A stretch of DNA of 17,981 bases from NCBI GenBank assembly GCA_016188575.1, contig JACPHN010000087.1, positions 1 through 17,981 of the forward strand, in the 5' to 3' direction. The DNA is from Candidatus Schekmanbacteria bacterium (GTDB taxonomy: Bacteria; CSSED10-310; JACPHN01). Under the pieces are notes generated by a model. The model saw nothing but the letters and a program-made list of their open reading frames with translations. It did not search any database and had not been told where the DNA came from. Positions 7,701-15,461 of this stretch are shown one piece after another. The number at the start of each line of letters is the position of its first letter. Within the stretch, counting starts at the first letter, position 1. Both the position numbers and the translations under genes were made by a program.

Positions 7701-10700
7701 TCATCGTCGCCGGCAGAGATGGCACCAACGTCGCGCTGCCGCTGCTGTTCCTCGCGCAGAGGAGCGCGGTTCCGGTCGGCGAAACGGCGCGCGTGCTGGC
7801 GTTTTCCGGCCTGCGCGAGCAGCCGATCGCCTTCGACACCTATCGCGACGGGAAGCTTCTCGACCGCAAATGGCTGCAATCCGGTCGCGACGCGGCGCTG
7901 ATCGAGGTGCCGGTGACCGAGGCGGATCGCGGCGGCTGGGGGTTCAGCGTGACCGCACTGTGCGACCATCAGCTCATGACGCTGTCCCAGGGCGTCTTCG
8001 TGCCGTGGGACAACAAGCAGCTCGACGTCAGCTTCTCCACGTTCCGCGATCGGCTGCAGCCCGGAGAGAAGGAAACCTGGAGCATCACCGTAAAGGGACC
8101 GCGGGGAGCCGCCGTCGAAGCCGGTGCGACCGAGCTGTTGGCGTACATGTACGACCAGAGCCTCGACGTGTTTGCGGCGCACGTGCCATCGGCGCCGCTG
8201 TCACTGTATCCTACCCGCACCGGGGTGGGCGGAATTCGCGGTAACGTGGGTGTCGCCCGCCTGGCGCTACAGTGGGAGCAGAACTTCTCGCCCCCGTCGC
8301 GCTGGGCCGACCTGCAAGGCGACGCGGTGCTTGTGTTGGATGGCCGGTATACCGGAGGCCCCGGCCGGCGCAATCGCATGGCGCGTGGCGACATGATGAT
8401 GGCGGCACCGATGGCGGCAGACGGCGAAGGGCTGGCGGCGGCGGCGGAGTCCTCGCTGGCGGAGGCCGACCAGGTCGGCGGCGGGATCGCGCAACGCGAA
8501 AAGAAGAAAGAGGCGCGCAAGTCGGAAGTGCCGGCTCCAGCGGAATCGGGCGCCGCTACTCCGGCGGCACCACCGCCCGCGCCCGAAGCGCCTCAGATCC
8601 GCACGGACTTTTCCGAGACGGCCTTCTGGGAGCCTCACCTGCTGGTGAACGGCAACGGCCAGGCGCAGATTCAGTTTACCGTGCCTGACTCCGTTACCGC
8701 CTGGAATGTGTGGGTGCACGGCATCACCAGGGACCTGGAGGCCGGGTCGGCCCACCGCGAAACGCGCTCGGTCAAGGACCTCATGGTGCGCCCCTACTTG
8801 CCGCGCTTCTTCCGCGAGGGGGATCGCGCCGCGCTCAAGCTCGTCGTCAACAACGCCGCCACCACGCCGCTGTCCGGCGAGCTCGCCTTTGACATCGTCG
8901 ATCCGGAGTCCGGGCAGAGCGTGCTGGCGGAGTTTGGCGTGAGCGCGGCCGACAGCAAGAAGCCTTTCTCCGTCGCCGCGGGCAAGAGCACGAATCTCAC
9001 GGTTCGGGTTGCGGTGCCGTCGCGCGTCGGCGCGGTTGCGGTCAAGGTCGTCGCGCGCGCCGGTCAGCTCAGCGACGGCGAGCAGCGTCCGATCCCGCTC
9101 CTGCCGGGTCGCATGCACCTCGTACAGTCGCGCTTCGCGATGCTCACCGACAAGGAACGCCGCGAGCTGAAGTTCGACGACCTCGCGCGCAATGACGACC
9201 CGAGCCGCATTGACGAGCAGCTCGTCGTCTCGATCGACGGGCAGCTTTTCTATGGCGTGTTGGACGCGCTTCCCTATCTCGTCAATTTTCCGTACGAGTG
9301 CGTGGAGCAGACGCTGAACCGCTTCGTATCGACCGGTATCGTCTCGAGCGTCTTCGACCGCTTCCCCGCGGTCGCCGCCATGGCGAAGAAGCTGTCAGCG
9401 CGCGACACGCAGCTCGAGGCGTGGGACGCGTCCGACCCGAACCGCAAGGTCGCTCTGGAGGAGACGCCGTGGCTGGCGGTCTCCGAGGGAGGGCGGGAAA
9501 GGGACCTCGCCAAGATCCTGGATCCGCGCATCGCCAGGGCACAGCGCGAGGAGTCGCTCGCCAAGCTCGCCAAGGCCCAAACGTCGCTCGGGGCCTTTCC
9601 GTGGTGGCCAGGGGGCCCACCGTCGCCGTACATGACGCTTTACGCGCTGCATGGTTTTTCGAAGGCGCTGGAATTCGGCATCGAGATTCCCCAGGACATG
9701 GTCGTGCGCGCCTGGTCGTATCTGCACGGGCACTACCTCGACGAGCTCGCGCGGCGGATGCAGCAGGACGATTGCTGCTGGGAAACGATTACTTTCCTCA
9801 ACTACGTGCTGTCGGCATATCCGGACGCGACGTGGACGGGCGGGGTGTTTTCCGAAGAGGATCGCAAGAACATGCTCGACTTCAGCTTCCGCCACTGGAA
9901 GCAGCACACCCCGTACCTCAAGGGATACCTGACGCTGACGCTCAAGCGCATGCAGCGCCCGGCGGACGCCAAGCTCGTGTGGGACAGCGTCATGGACTCG
10001 GCGAAGCACGAGCGGGATCAAGGGACGTTCTGGGCTCCGGAAGACCGCTCGTGGCTGTGGTATGCCGACACGATCGAGACGCACGCGTTCGCGCTGCGGA
10101 CGCTGATGGAGCTGGACGCGCAGGACCGGCGGACGGACGGGCTGGTTCAGTGGCTTTTCTTGAACAAGAAGCTCAATCACTGGAAGTCGACGCGCGCAAC
10201 CGCCGAGGTGATCTACTCGCTCGTGCACTATCTACAGGCCAAGGGGCAGCTCGGGCTGCGCGAGGAGGCGAAGGTTCAGAGCGGCCAGATCGGGCATACG
10301 TTTGTGTTCGAACCGGACGAATACACGGGCAAGGGGAATCAGCTCGTGATTCCGGGACCCGACATCGATCCGGCGACGAGCTCCACGGTCACCGTCGAAA
10401 AGGAGACCAAGGGGATCCTGTTCGCGTCGGCGACGTGGCACTTCTCCACGGAGAAGCTGCCGGAGGCGGCGGAAGGGGACTTCTTCCGGGTGAGCAGGGC
10501 GTATTTCAAGCGCGAGAACCGCGGGGGCGAGTGGGTGTTGACGCCGCTCGGCGAGGGCGATCCGCTGGCGGTCGGCGACGAGGTCGAGGTGCACGTGTCG
10601 CTGCGGTCCAAGCACGCGGCGGAGTACGTGCATTTGCGCGACCCGCGGCCGGCGGGTATGGAGCCGGTGACGACGGTCTCGGGATATCGCTGGGATCTCG

Positions 10701-10912
10701 GGATCTTCTGGTATGAGGAGACGCGGGACAGCGGGACGAATTTCTTCTTCGAGCAGCTTCCGGTGGGGGAATACCCGTTCAAGTATCGGCTGCGGGCGAA
10801 CCTGGCCGGGACGTTCCGGGTGGCGCCGGCGCAGGTGCAATCGATGTACGCGCCGGAGTTCGCGGCGTATTCCGCGGGCAACGTGGTGGAGATCGCGGCG
10901 GCGGCGGATTAG
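4757..10912 (+). CDS. Large bacterial alpha-2-macroglobulin family protein with thioester (CVEQ)
   Basis: 2051 residues. ATG 4757 was chosen over an upstream in-frame GTG (4736) because a signal peptide (MRNRWSIGVAALALLIVLES..., cut near VQA-QANEP) starts there and AAGGG lies 8 bases upstream. Residues about 40-370 are helical. MG-type beta domains follow; an MG2-like domain is marked by YTDRSIYRPNQTIKWKV near residue 600. A low-complexity Met/Ala then Ala/Pro segment (about 1208-1280) stands in the bait or linker position. The A2M domain (ETAFWEPHLLVNGNGQAQI, ending in VPDSVTAWNVWVHG) begins near 1285. The thioester motif is YECVEQ, with C1515 and Q1518. The alpha-helical thioester domain includes GAFPWWPGGPPSPYMT near 1612, and the C-terminus resembles a bMG10-type domain (LRANLAGTFRVAPAQVQSMY). 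Known relatives trap attacking proteases in the periplasm by covalent thioester capture. No pbpC-type partner is adjacent. Confidence 0.93.
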   Translation: MRNRWSIGVAALALLIVLESGGTSVQAQANEPAAAVRGAEGRAMRWKEVDALVNEQKLQEALRNVEVILSGARVAGDYGDWTKALIRSVQLQMGLNSFETAVRFMREQKWPDDKLASATLNLYYAHALLTYLDEYGWEIEQRARVDTKGVVDLKAWTRDQIYGEAQRALLAVWADRQELGDEPIDALGEHVRKNDFPPGIRDTLRDAATYFFVQLLANTALWRPEHGNELFLLDLGRLIAGRDIDVGGDAGLADPAVHPLLKIALLTGDLEQWHLQRGQLGGALEAVLERLRTLAGSFTAEEDKIAIRKALEKRLPDFRNDAWWAMGQSQVAQLLQAESTPWSLVAAREAAAAGAKAFPESVGGQRCAHLVEQLEAPSFEMLSMAVDGPEKRSLQITHRNLSRLYFRAYPRDLFARVHAAKDYNLLPQHNEIREILASTKPAAAWSVELPATPDLRPHHTYVTPPRLAPSYYILAASAREDFSEDKNRILAANAIVGDLVLVTRDNGGEPEILALSGATGKPLADTEISLMSFDWQRGHQVVERKRTDAGGLVRFDAGRTRTGNSFFVMGRHGTDVSIDPNYLWFHGQGAAAPYTDAFIYTDRSIYRPNQTIKWKVVAYEGTAQTGRYRTRPAADLEVSLWDANGQQVLAENVKTNALGSVSGSFAIPAGRLLGAWTLRTNSGGGAAYVRVEEYKRPTFLAEVDEPAAGLRLNREAMFSGKARYYFGLPVTTGKVDWRVTREPVYPWWWYWWRPAVSGNASQVVASGRSALTAEGTYSVTFTPQVDERLAADRDVTYRYSLAVDVTDEGGETASASRSFRLGFVTVEAGFSMDQAFLVQGESGKVKIRRSDLNGVGRAGAGSWKLVRLAEPQTATLPADVPREGQQRVAAAAAAPAPAAGGERPAFETAGDRLRPRWDSSVNVAALLRSWADGQTLASGELAHEAGGNATVDVPANLAAGAYRIAYETKDDFGATYTATWELIVAGRDGTNVALPLLFLAQRSAVPVGETARVLAFSGLREQPIAFDTYRDGKLLDRKWLQSGRDAALIEVPVTEADRGGWGFSVTALCDHQLMTLSQGVFVPWDNKQLDVSFSTFRDRLQPGEKETWSITVKGPRGAAVEAGATELLAYMYDQSLDVFAAHVPSAPLSLYPTRTGVGGIRGNVGVARLALQWEQNFSPPSRWADLQGDAVLVLDGRYTGGPGRRNRMARGDMMMAAPMAADGEGLAAAAESSLAEADQVGGGIAQREKKKEARKSEVPAPAESGAATPAAPPPAPEAPQIRTDFSETAFWEPHLLVNGNGQAQIQFTVPDSVTAWNVWVHGITRDLEAGSAHRETRSVKDLMVRPYLPRFFREGDRAALKLVVNNAATTPLSGELAFDIVDPESGQSVLAEFGVSAADSKKPFSVAAGKSTNLTVRVAVPSRVGAVAVKVVARAGQLSDGEQRPIPLLPGRMHLVQSRFAMLTDKERRELKFDDLARNDDPSRIDEQLVVSIDGQLFYGVLDALPYLVNFPYECVEQTLNRFVSTGIVSSVFDRFPAVAAMAKKLSARDTQLEAWDASDPNRKVALEETPWLAVSEGGRERDLAKILDPRIARAQREESLAKLAKAQTSLGAFPWWPGGPPSPYMTLYALHGFSKALEFGIEIPQDMVVRAWSYLHGHYLDELARRMQQDDCCWETITFLNYVLSAYPDATWTGGVFSEEDRKNMLDFSFRHWKQHTPYLKGYLTLTLKRMQRPADAKLVWDSVMDSAKHERDQGTFWAPEDRSWLWYADTIETHAFALRTLMELDAQDRRTDGLVQWLFLNKKLNHWKSTRATAEVIYSLVHYLQAKGQLGLREEAKVQSGQIGHTFVFEPDEYTGKGNQLVIPGPDIDPATSSTVTVEKETKGILFASATWHFSTEKLPEAAEGDFFRVSRAYFKRENRGGEWVLTPLGEGDPLAVGDEVEVHVSLRSKHAAEYVHLRDPRPAGMEPVTTVSGYRWDLGIFWYEETRDSGTNFFFEQLPVGEYPFKYRLRANLAGTFRVAPAQVQSMYAPEFAAYSAGNVVEIAAAAD

Positions 10913-10949
10913 CGGTGAGGGGTGTGGTTGCTCCCGGAGCTCGGGCGGT

Positions 10950-11501
10950 CTAGCCGAAGATCTCCGCCACAGAACAGGAGAAACCTGGGAGCACCGCACC
11001 ACCCTCTAACGTGTCGCCCTCGCCGAGCACGCAGGGCGGCACGGCGCGTTCGTAGACGGTCACGGTGCAGGATTGGGGATCAACGACCCAAACGAGGTCG
11101 GATCCCGCTGCGATCCATTCGTTGACCTTGTCCCGGACCTTTTGTCGCTTCTCGCCTTGCGAAATCACTTCAACCGCCAAGTTAGGTGCAAATGGCCAGA
11201 ATGCGTCCTCGGGCACATCCACAAGCCGGTCCTTCGGCACAAACAGCACGTCGGGAGCACGAACTCGGCCGTTTGGAAGTTTGCAGCCGACTTCCCCGGT
11301 TCCAACTTCACCCAAAGCATGGGTATTGACATGCTGCGTGATGAGCCAGGCAACGCGATTCTCTACTTTGCCATGCTGGCGTTTTGTCGGGCTCATCTGA
11401 ATGATTCTCCCGTCAATGAGCTCGGAACGGCCGTATCGGTGAGCGATACGCTCGAACTCGTCAGCGGTGATCAGGCGCTCTTGAATCGCTGCGGTGCTCA
11501 A
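10950..11501 (-). CDS. Uma2-family restriction endonuclease-like protein (DUF820)
   Basis: 183 residues if started at TTG 11501; GAAAGGA lies about 7 bases upstream, and the resulting N-terminus (STAAIQERLITADEFERIAHRYGRSELIDG) aligns with the usual start of the family. The nuclease core is visible: ELIDGRIIQMSP, RVRAPDVLFVPKDR and LAVEVISQGE, then KVNEWIAAGSDLVWVVDPQ and the TVTVYERAV strand. The PD...E.. layout matches the PD-(D/E)xK fold, with D of APDV and E of VEVIS as likely metal ligands. Uma2 proteins are abundant in multicopy families in cyanobacteria, Chloroflexi and some deltaproteobacteria; their role is unsettled, with mobile-element or defence links proposed. The gene converges on the macroglobulin gene with a 37-base gap. 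The frame is open well upstream (to 11864), but the upstream part looks only partly protein-like. Confidence 0.88.
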   Translation of the reverse strand: MSTAAIQERLITADEFERIAHRYGRSELIDGRIIQMSPTKRQHGKVENRVAWLITQHVNTHALGEVGTGEVGCKLPNGRVRAPDVLFVPKDRLVDVPEDAFWPFAPNLAVEVISQGEKRQKVRDKVNEWIAAGSDLVWVVDPQSCTVTVYERAVPPCVLGEGDTLEGGAVLPGFSCSVAEIFG

Positions 11502-11632
11502 GGTCGGGTCCTTTCGCTCGGCTCGCCAGGTGAAGTAACCTGGCGGGAACTGGCCGGCAGCTCGCCGCCAATGAGCGGCGCGCTGGGGCTCGGTCGCCTC
11601 CAGATTCAGCTTTTTCCCGCAATCAACCGGGT

Positions 11633-11740
11633 TTAAATTAGCGCGAAGATGATCGCCATTCCAGCCAGCAACCGGAGGCGCTTTTCGTACAGCTTGCAAA
11701 CGAGCAGGCGGTGGACCTCGGCGGCCCTGGAAGCAATCAT
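11633..11740 (-). pseudogene. Short minus-strand ORF, C-terminal remnant or small membrane peptide
   Basis: 35 residues starting MIASRAAEVHRLLVCKLY and ending EKRLRLLAGMAIIFALI, followed by TAA at 11633-11635. The frame is closed by a stop about 30 bases upstream of the ATG. The residues look genuinely coding (basic helix then a hydrophobic end), unlike surrounding shadows. It overlaps copy 2 of the dispersed repeat and lies upstream of the Uma2 gene on the same strand. It could be the tail of a lost gene or a small membrane peptide; I do not recognise a family. Confidence 0.3.
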
Positions 11741-11770
11741 GGCCTCTTCGCGTCCGGAGCGCGGTTACCG
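11690..11770 (-). repeat. Dispersed repeat, copy 2 (first copy near 2269-2335)
   Basis: Positions 11690-11715 match 2269-2294 at 21 of 26 bases in the same orientation, with looser similarity to about 11770. The rest of 11741-11950 holds no gene I can support on either strand. Confidence 0.4.
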
Positions 11771-11952
11771 AACCATGGCGCAGCGCGAGGGCCCCTGCGT
11801 CGCGATAGTGTGAGTCGCGCACGACGAAGATTGTCGTCACCGCGACCCCCCCCGGCCACACCAAAGACCCCGACCCACCGCAACCGCCTCGCCAAGAACG
11901 CCTTCACCACGCCCGTCCCGCGCCGTGATCCGAGGTTCTGCGCGCGCGCGAC

Positions 11953-11968
11953 TCCTGGCATTGTCTTT
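11953..11968 (+). promoter_or_regulatory. Candidate sigma-54 (-24/-12) promoter for the phospholipase unit
   Basis: CTGGCATTGTCTTTGC matches the YTGGCAC...TTGC consensus. The GG of the -24 element (11955-11956) and the GC of the -12 element (11967-11968) are exactly ten bases apart, the spacing that sigma-54 requires. The start would be near 11980, giving a leader of about 68 bases before ATG 12048. It lies outside any coding sequence. No enhancer site for an activator could be identified; the activator fragment at the left edge of the window is broken. Confidence 0.6.
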
Positions 11969-12047
11969 GCGTTACCTCTCCGCGAAACCGTGGCGGACCA
12001 CCCTTTCGCAGTCCGGTCCGCCCGCAAAGCCAATCCAGGAGATGATC

Positions 12048-12752
12048 ATGGCCATCACGTTGCGTCCCCGAAATCTCGTGCTCGGCATCGCCTGCGCGGC
12101 ACTCGCGCTCACCTCGGCCGCTCTGGCGGCGCCCCTCGAACCCGGCAGCGGCACCCCGCCGCCGCGCACTGTCCTCGAGCTGCTCAGCGTCCTCGACCCG
12201 ACTGCCGCCAAGACCATCGATCCCAAGATCCTCAGCGCCATGGAGGCGAAGCTCGCGGCCTTCCGCGATGGGCTGCCCAAGGCGGTGGCCAACGCCCCGC
12301 GCGACATCGACAAGGCCGACCCCGGCGCTCCCATCAACAAGGCTTTCATCAAGGACCTCGGCGTCATTGCTCGCCAGTTGGTGGCCAGCAAGTCTGGCGT
12401 CGTGCTCCGCTGCCGCCTGTCGCCCTGCATCCAACGCCTCGACCTTGATGGCGACGGCAAGCGGGAGCTGGTGGCCGACGTCGTCTCGCCCGTAACCCGG
12501 GACGCCGGCGTGGCAATCTACGGGACGAAGATGGGCTTTTCGATCCTCGGCGCTGGCCAAAAGTCGTCGCTCTCGGTCAACCCCGACCGCTTCGCGGTCT
12601 GGCAACAGAAAGCGAAGGAGCTCATCGCGGGCGCTCCGTACGACATGCGCGGCGAGGCCGTCGTGTTCGCCCCCCAGGAAGCCAAGGCACCAGCGGAGCT
12701 GCTGTACTGGAACGGCACGAGCTTCGCGCTCGCTGCCACGACGACCCGATAA
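12048..12752 (+). CDS. Small exported protein with a calcium-loop-like motif, first gene of the phospholipase unit
   Basis: 234 residues. ATG 12048 was chosen because AGGAG (12037-12041) is correctly spaced and the signal peptide starts here (MAITLRPRNLVLGIACAALA..., cut near LAA-PLEPG); ATG 12042 is two codons upstream. After a proline-rich start, a helical part (about 40-110) is followed by RCRLSPCIQRLDLDGDGKRELV. Its DLDGDGKRE resembles the calcium loop of EF-hand/dockerin or FG-GAP repeats, with two nearby cysteines that could form a disulphide. The C-terminal half is beta-like (GVAIYGTKMGFSILG; LLYWNGTSFAL), as in proteins with a single FG-GAP or VCBS-like blade. It precedes the phospholipase-like gene by 31 bases, so the two are probably co-transcribed, perhaps as secreted partners. 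No known family recognised. Confidence 0.75.
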   Translation: MAITLRPRNLVLGIACAALALTSAALAAPLEPGSGTPPPRTVLELLSVLDPTAAKTIDPKILSAMEAKLAAFRDGLPKAVANAPRDIDKADPGAPINKAFIKDLGVIARQLVASKSGVVLRCRLSPCIQRLDLDGDGKRELVADVVSPVTRDAGVAIYGTKMGFSILGAGQKSSLSVNPDRFAVWQQKAKELIAGAPYDMRGEAVVFAPQEAKAPAELLYWNGTSFALAATTTR

Positions 12753-12783
12753 CGCCCCCCAGACACGCCAAGGAGAAATAATC

Positions 12784-15378
12784 ATGACCGCACGCCAGAC
12801 TTTGCGAAATCACCTCAAGCGCACCCTGTTTCTCTCCGCTCTGCTCGCCGCTGTCAGCAGCGCCAGCGCCCCAGTCTGGGCCTGGAAGCCGACGACCCAC
12901 GTCCACCTCGCCGAGGAGGCCATGAGCGACGCGCTCAACGATGGCTACGTCACCATCGAGCTCGTGGACTTCTGGGGCCAGACCACAAACGGCGTTCTGG
13001 GCGACTTCGCAGTGGATCCCCGCGTGCTCGACGCACTGCGGCGCCATCCCGAGATCTTTCGCGCCGGGGTGCTCGGACCCGACGCCTACCCGGACATGAT
13101 GGCCGGGCAAACCGCGATCCATCCCGCGGATAACGACGCGAACGACCCCGGCAGCGACGGCTGGCTGCAGATGCTCGAGCACAACGCCGTCACGCCCGAC
13201 GAGGTTGCCTTCGTCGCCGGATTTCTCGCGCACGCCGCAGGCGACATGTATGGCCACACCATCGTCAACGACTATGCCGGCGGCCCCTTCGAGCTCGGCG
13301 ACAACGCTATCCGCCACGTCGTCGTGGAGGGCTACATCAACAAGCGATCGCCCCTGCCGACCTTCCAGATGGGACTGAGCCCGCGCACCGAAGATTTCGT
13401 CTACCGCTACCTCGTCGACGCCACGCGCTCGGCCCACTCGGGTTCGCTGTGGCGGCGCAAGGCGGGAAGGGACGAAGTCGAGTATTCGGTGCCCTATCTG
13501 TTCAGCAGCCTGCGCGACGCGCTCACCGACTGGCTCGTGGAGTACGAACAGACCGTCCGCTTCTTCGATGCCCAGATTGCGGCGGGAAACATTTTCGAGA
13601 AGGCGTACTGGGAGTCGGTCAAGCTCGGTTACATCGTCAGCCGGGCGCCGAAGAAGGGGTACTGGGAAGCGTGGATCGAGGATATCGACCGCGGCCTGCG
13701 GCACTGGCCGGCGGCGAGCACCCAGGTGGCAGCGGCGGCGATGTTCAACCCGGCCGGCGACTTCGACTTCAACACCATCGACCGCGTCCTGTCCGACTAC
13801 ATGTGGCAGTACGGCGCCTCAATGGCCGGAGCACCCGACTGGGCAGTCGATGTGGCCCAGTTCCTGGATCTCAATATCCCGTCCATTTGGAAGCTCATTG
13901 GTCTCGATCAGGTCATCGAGCAGCTCAAGCGACAGATTCTCGACTACGTGCTGGTGCGCACGTTCGGCAAGACGCGCGCCGAAATCGAGAGCTACTTCAC
14001 CGATCCGGAGACGTGGGTCGACGCGTGGGGCTACCGCCAGTCGATCGACGATGCCATGGGCGTGGCGGATCCGGTGACGCCATTCGACTGGCGGGACTTT
14101 GCGGCGGCGCGTAACTCGGTCACCATGATCAAGCTGAGCCTGCTCGGCGCCGGCGCTCGGGCGAACGTCATGAGAGCCCTCGGTTTCCCGGTCTCGGGGC
14201 CGATTGCCAACGCCATGCTCGGTTTCATGAAGAGCCTCGATCTCTCCGTGCAGTGGAACGTCAACCGCGAGCAGATGCTGCTTCACTGGGATTGCTTCCT
14301 GTATCAGAACGTGTTCATGAACCAGATCGGTGACCAGACCGACGTCGATGTCCTGAACCAGAGCTACATGTTTGGGCCCGAGGGGAGCAAGCGCGCGTGC
14401 CCGGACGTGCGGCGCGTGTGGTTCAGCGGCGGGTGCGGCGAGACGCAGGCGCACGTGCAGCTCGACAGCCCCGCCCACGAGCATGGCGCGGTGGTCTGGC
14501 TCGACTGGAACTGGCCCGCGGGTCTGAGCGGCGCTCCGCAGTCGGCGGCCTATGTGCTACCGGGCGATACCGTAGCCAACCACTATGAGTCTTTTGGGGC
14601 GCTGGCGCAGTCGTACACGATCGGCCTGACCGCCGACCGGGAGTCGTCCGCTTCGGCGACGACGACGGTGGGACCACCGGGAGTGACCAACATGAGCGTC
14701 AACGTGCGCTCGACGGGGAATCCCTTGTCGTGGCAGCAGGACCGGGTGCTCGCGGGTGACGGCCTCTACGGTGCAGTCCGCCTCGGGTGCAACGCGACCG
14801 TGGTTCCCGGTTCCCCGGTGACGGTATCGGCCTGCCCCGGGACCAGCACCGCCCCGTCGGGTCCAGGGTGCGTCCAGCAGACCTTTGCCGCGGCGACCAA
14901 TCGCTACGACTACAGCTATGACTTGACGATGCCGGCGGGCGCGCAGACCTCGGCATACATCTTGCGGGCGCAGTATCTGTCGAGCGCGATGGCGCGCAAC
15001 TTTACCCTGGTGGCGAACCGCCTGCGTCGCCTGGAGGTCAACCCGCAGTCCGTTGCCGTCGCCTCCCTGGGGACCGCACAGGTCGCGGTGACGGTGGAGC
15101 TGGCGAGCCCGGCGGGCCTGGGCGGGGAAACCGTCTACTTCGTGTATCAGGGCGCCGGGGTAACGGGACCGGCGTCGGTGGCGATCCCGCGCGGGGCCAC
15201 ACGGCCGGCGGTAGCGGTCACCGTCACGGTTTCGGGTGGCGGCGTGACCCAGAGCATGTCGTACAACGCGGTGATCGGCGCCCGGTCGGCGCTCGATCCG
15301 CAGGGGCAGTATCGCCTGGTGCAGCTTCCGGTGCAGGTCAACGCCTCGCCCCAAGGCTGGCGCCCACCGCGTTACTAG
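12784..15378 (+). CDS. Exported zinc-dependent phospholipase C-like protein with C-terminal beta domains
   Basis: 864 residues, ATG 12784 with AAGGAGA seven bases upstream. The signal peptide is probably cleaved after VWA (residue 33), leaving Trp34 as mature N-terminus, as in bacterial zinc-dependent phospholipases C, where the N-terminal Trp is itself a zinc ligand. Further family marks are H39 and H41 (TTHVHLAEEA), GVLGPDAYPDMM near residues 95-106, and HAAGDMYGH giving H150, D154 and H158 (HxxxDxxxH). These fit the trinuclear zinc site of the S1/P1-PLC fold. The domain is followed by a long helical region (about 200-530), then beta-rich segments, including an Ig-like domain at about residues 746-850 (RRLEVNPQSVAVASLGTAQVAV). 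Expected activity is hydrolysis of phospholipid head groups outside the cell; it is longer than classical enzymes (about 250-400 residues) and the substrate is unknown. Confidence 0.85.
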   Translation: MTARQTLRNHLKRTLFLSALLAAVSSASAPVWAWKPTTHVHLAEEAMSDALNDGYVTIELVDFWGQTTNGVLGDFAVDPRVLDALRRHPEIFRAGVLGPDAYPDMMAGQTAIHPADNDANDPGSDGWLQMLEHNAVTPDEVAFVAGFLAHAAGDMYGHTIVNDYAGGPFELGDNAIRHVVVEGYINKRSPLPTFQMGLSPRTEDFVYRYLVDATRSAHSGSLWRRKAGRDEVEYSVPYLFSSLRDALTDWLVEYEQTVRFFDAQIAAGNIFEKAYWESVKLGYIVSRAPKKGYWEAWIEDIDRGLRHWPAASTQVAAAAMFNPAGDFDFNTIDRVLSDYMWQYGASMAGAPDWAVDVAQFLDLNIPSIWKLIGLDQVIEQLKRQILDYVLVRTFGKTRAEIESYFTDPETWVDAWGYRQSIDDAMGVADPVTPFDWRDFAAARNSVTMIKLSLLGAGARANVMRALGFPVSGPIANAMLGFMKSLDLSVQWNVNREQMLLHWDCFLYQNVFMNQIGDQTDVDVLNQSYMFGPEGSKRACPDVRRVWFSGGCGETQAHVQLDSPAHEHGAVVWLDWNWPAGLSGAPQSAAYVLPGDTVANHYESFGALAQSYTIGLTADRESSASATTTVGPPGVTNMSVNVRSTGNPLSWQQDRVLAGDGLYGAVRLGCNATVVPGSPVTVSACPGTSTAPSGPGCVQQTFAAATNRYDYSYDLTMPAGAQTSAYILRAQYLSSAMARNFTLVANRLRRLEVNPQSVAVASLGTAQVAVTVELASPAGLGGETVYFVYQGAGVTGPASVAIPRGATRPAVAVTVTVSGGGVTQSMSYNAVIGARSALDPQGQYRLVQLPVQVNASPQGWRPPRY

Positions 15379-15461
15379 GTATCCGGGGGAGCGGCGCGCC
15401 GGTTAGCGGTGCGGCGCTCCCTGGCGGAGGCAGCGGCGGCGTTCCCCCGGCGGCGGCGGTA

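Noticed and set aside
6029-8182. 717-codon minus-strand open frame opposite the macroglobulin gene
   Set aside because: Arginine/histidine-rich text typical of the antisense of GC-rich coding DNA; the plus strand there has clear macroglobulin domains.
6505-8244. 579-codon plus-strand open frame within the macroglobulin gene
   Set aside because: Alternative frame made of Arg/Gly-rich text with no motifs.
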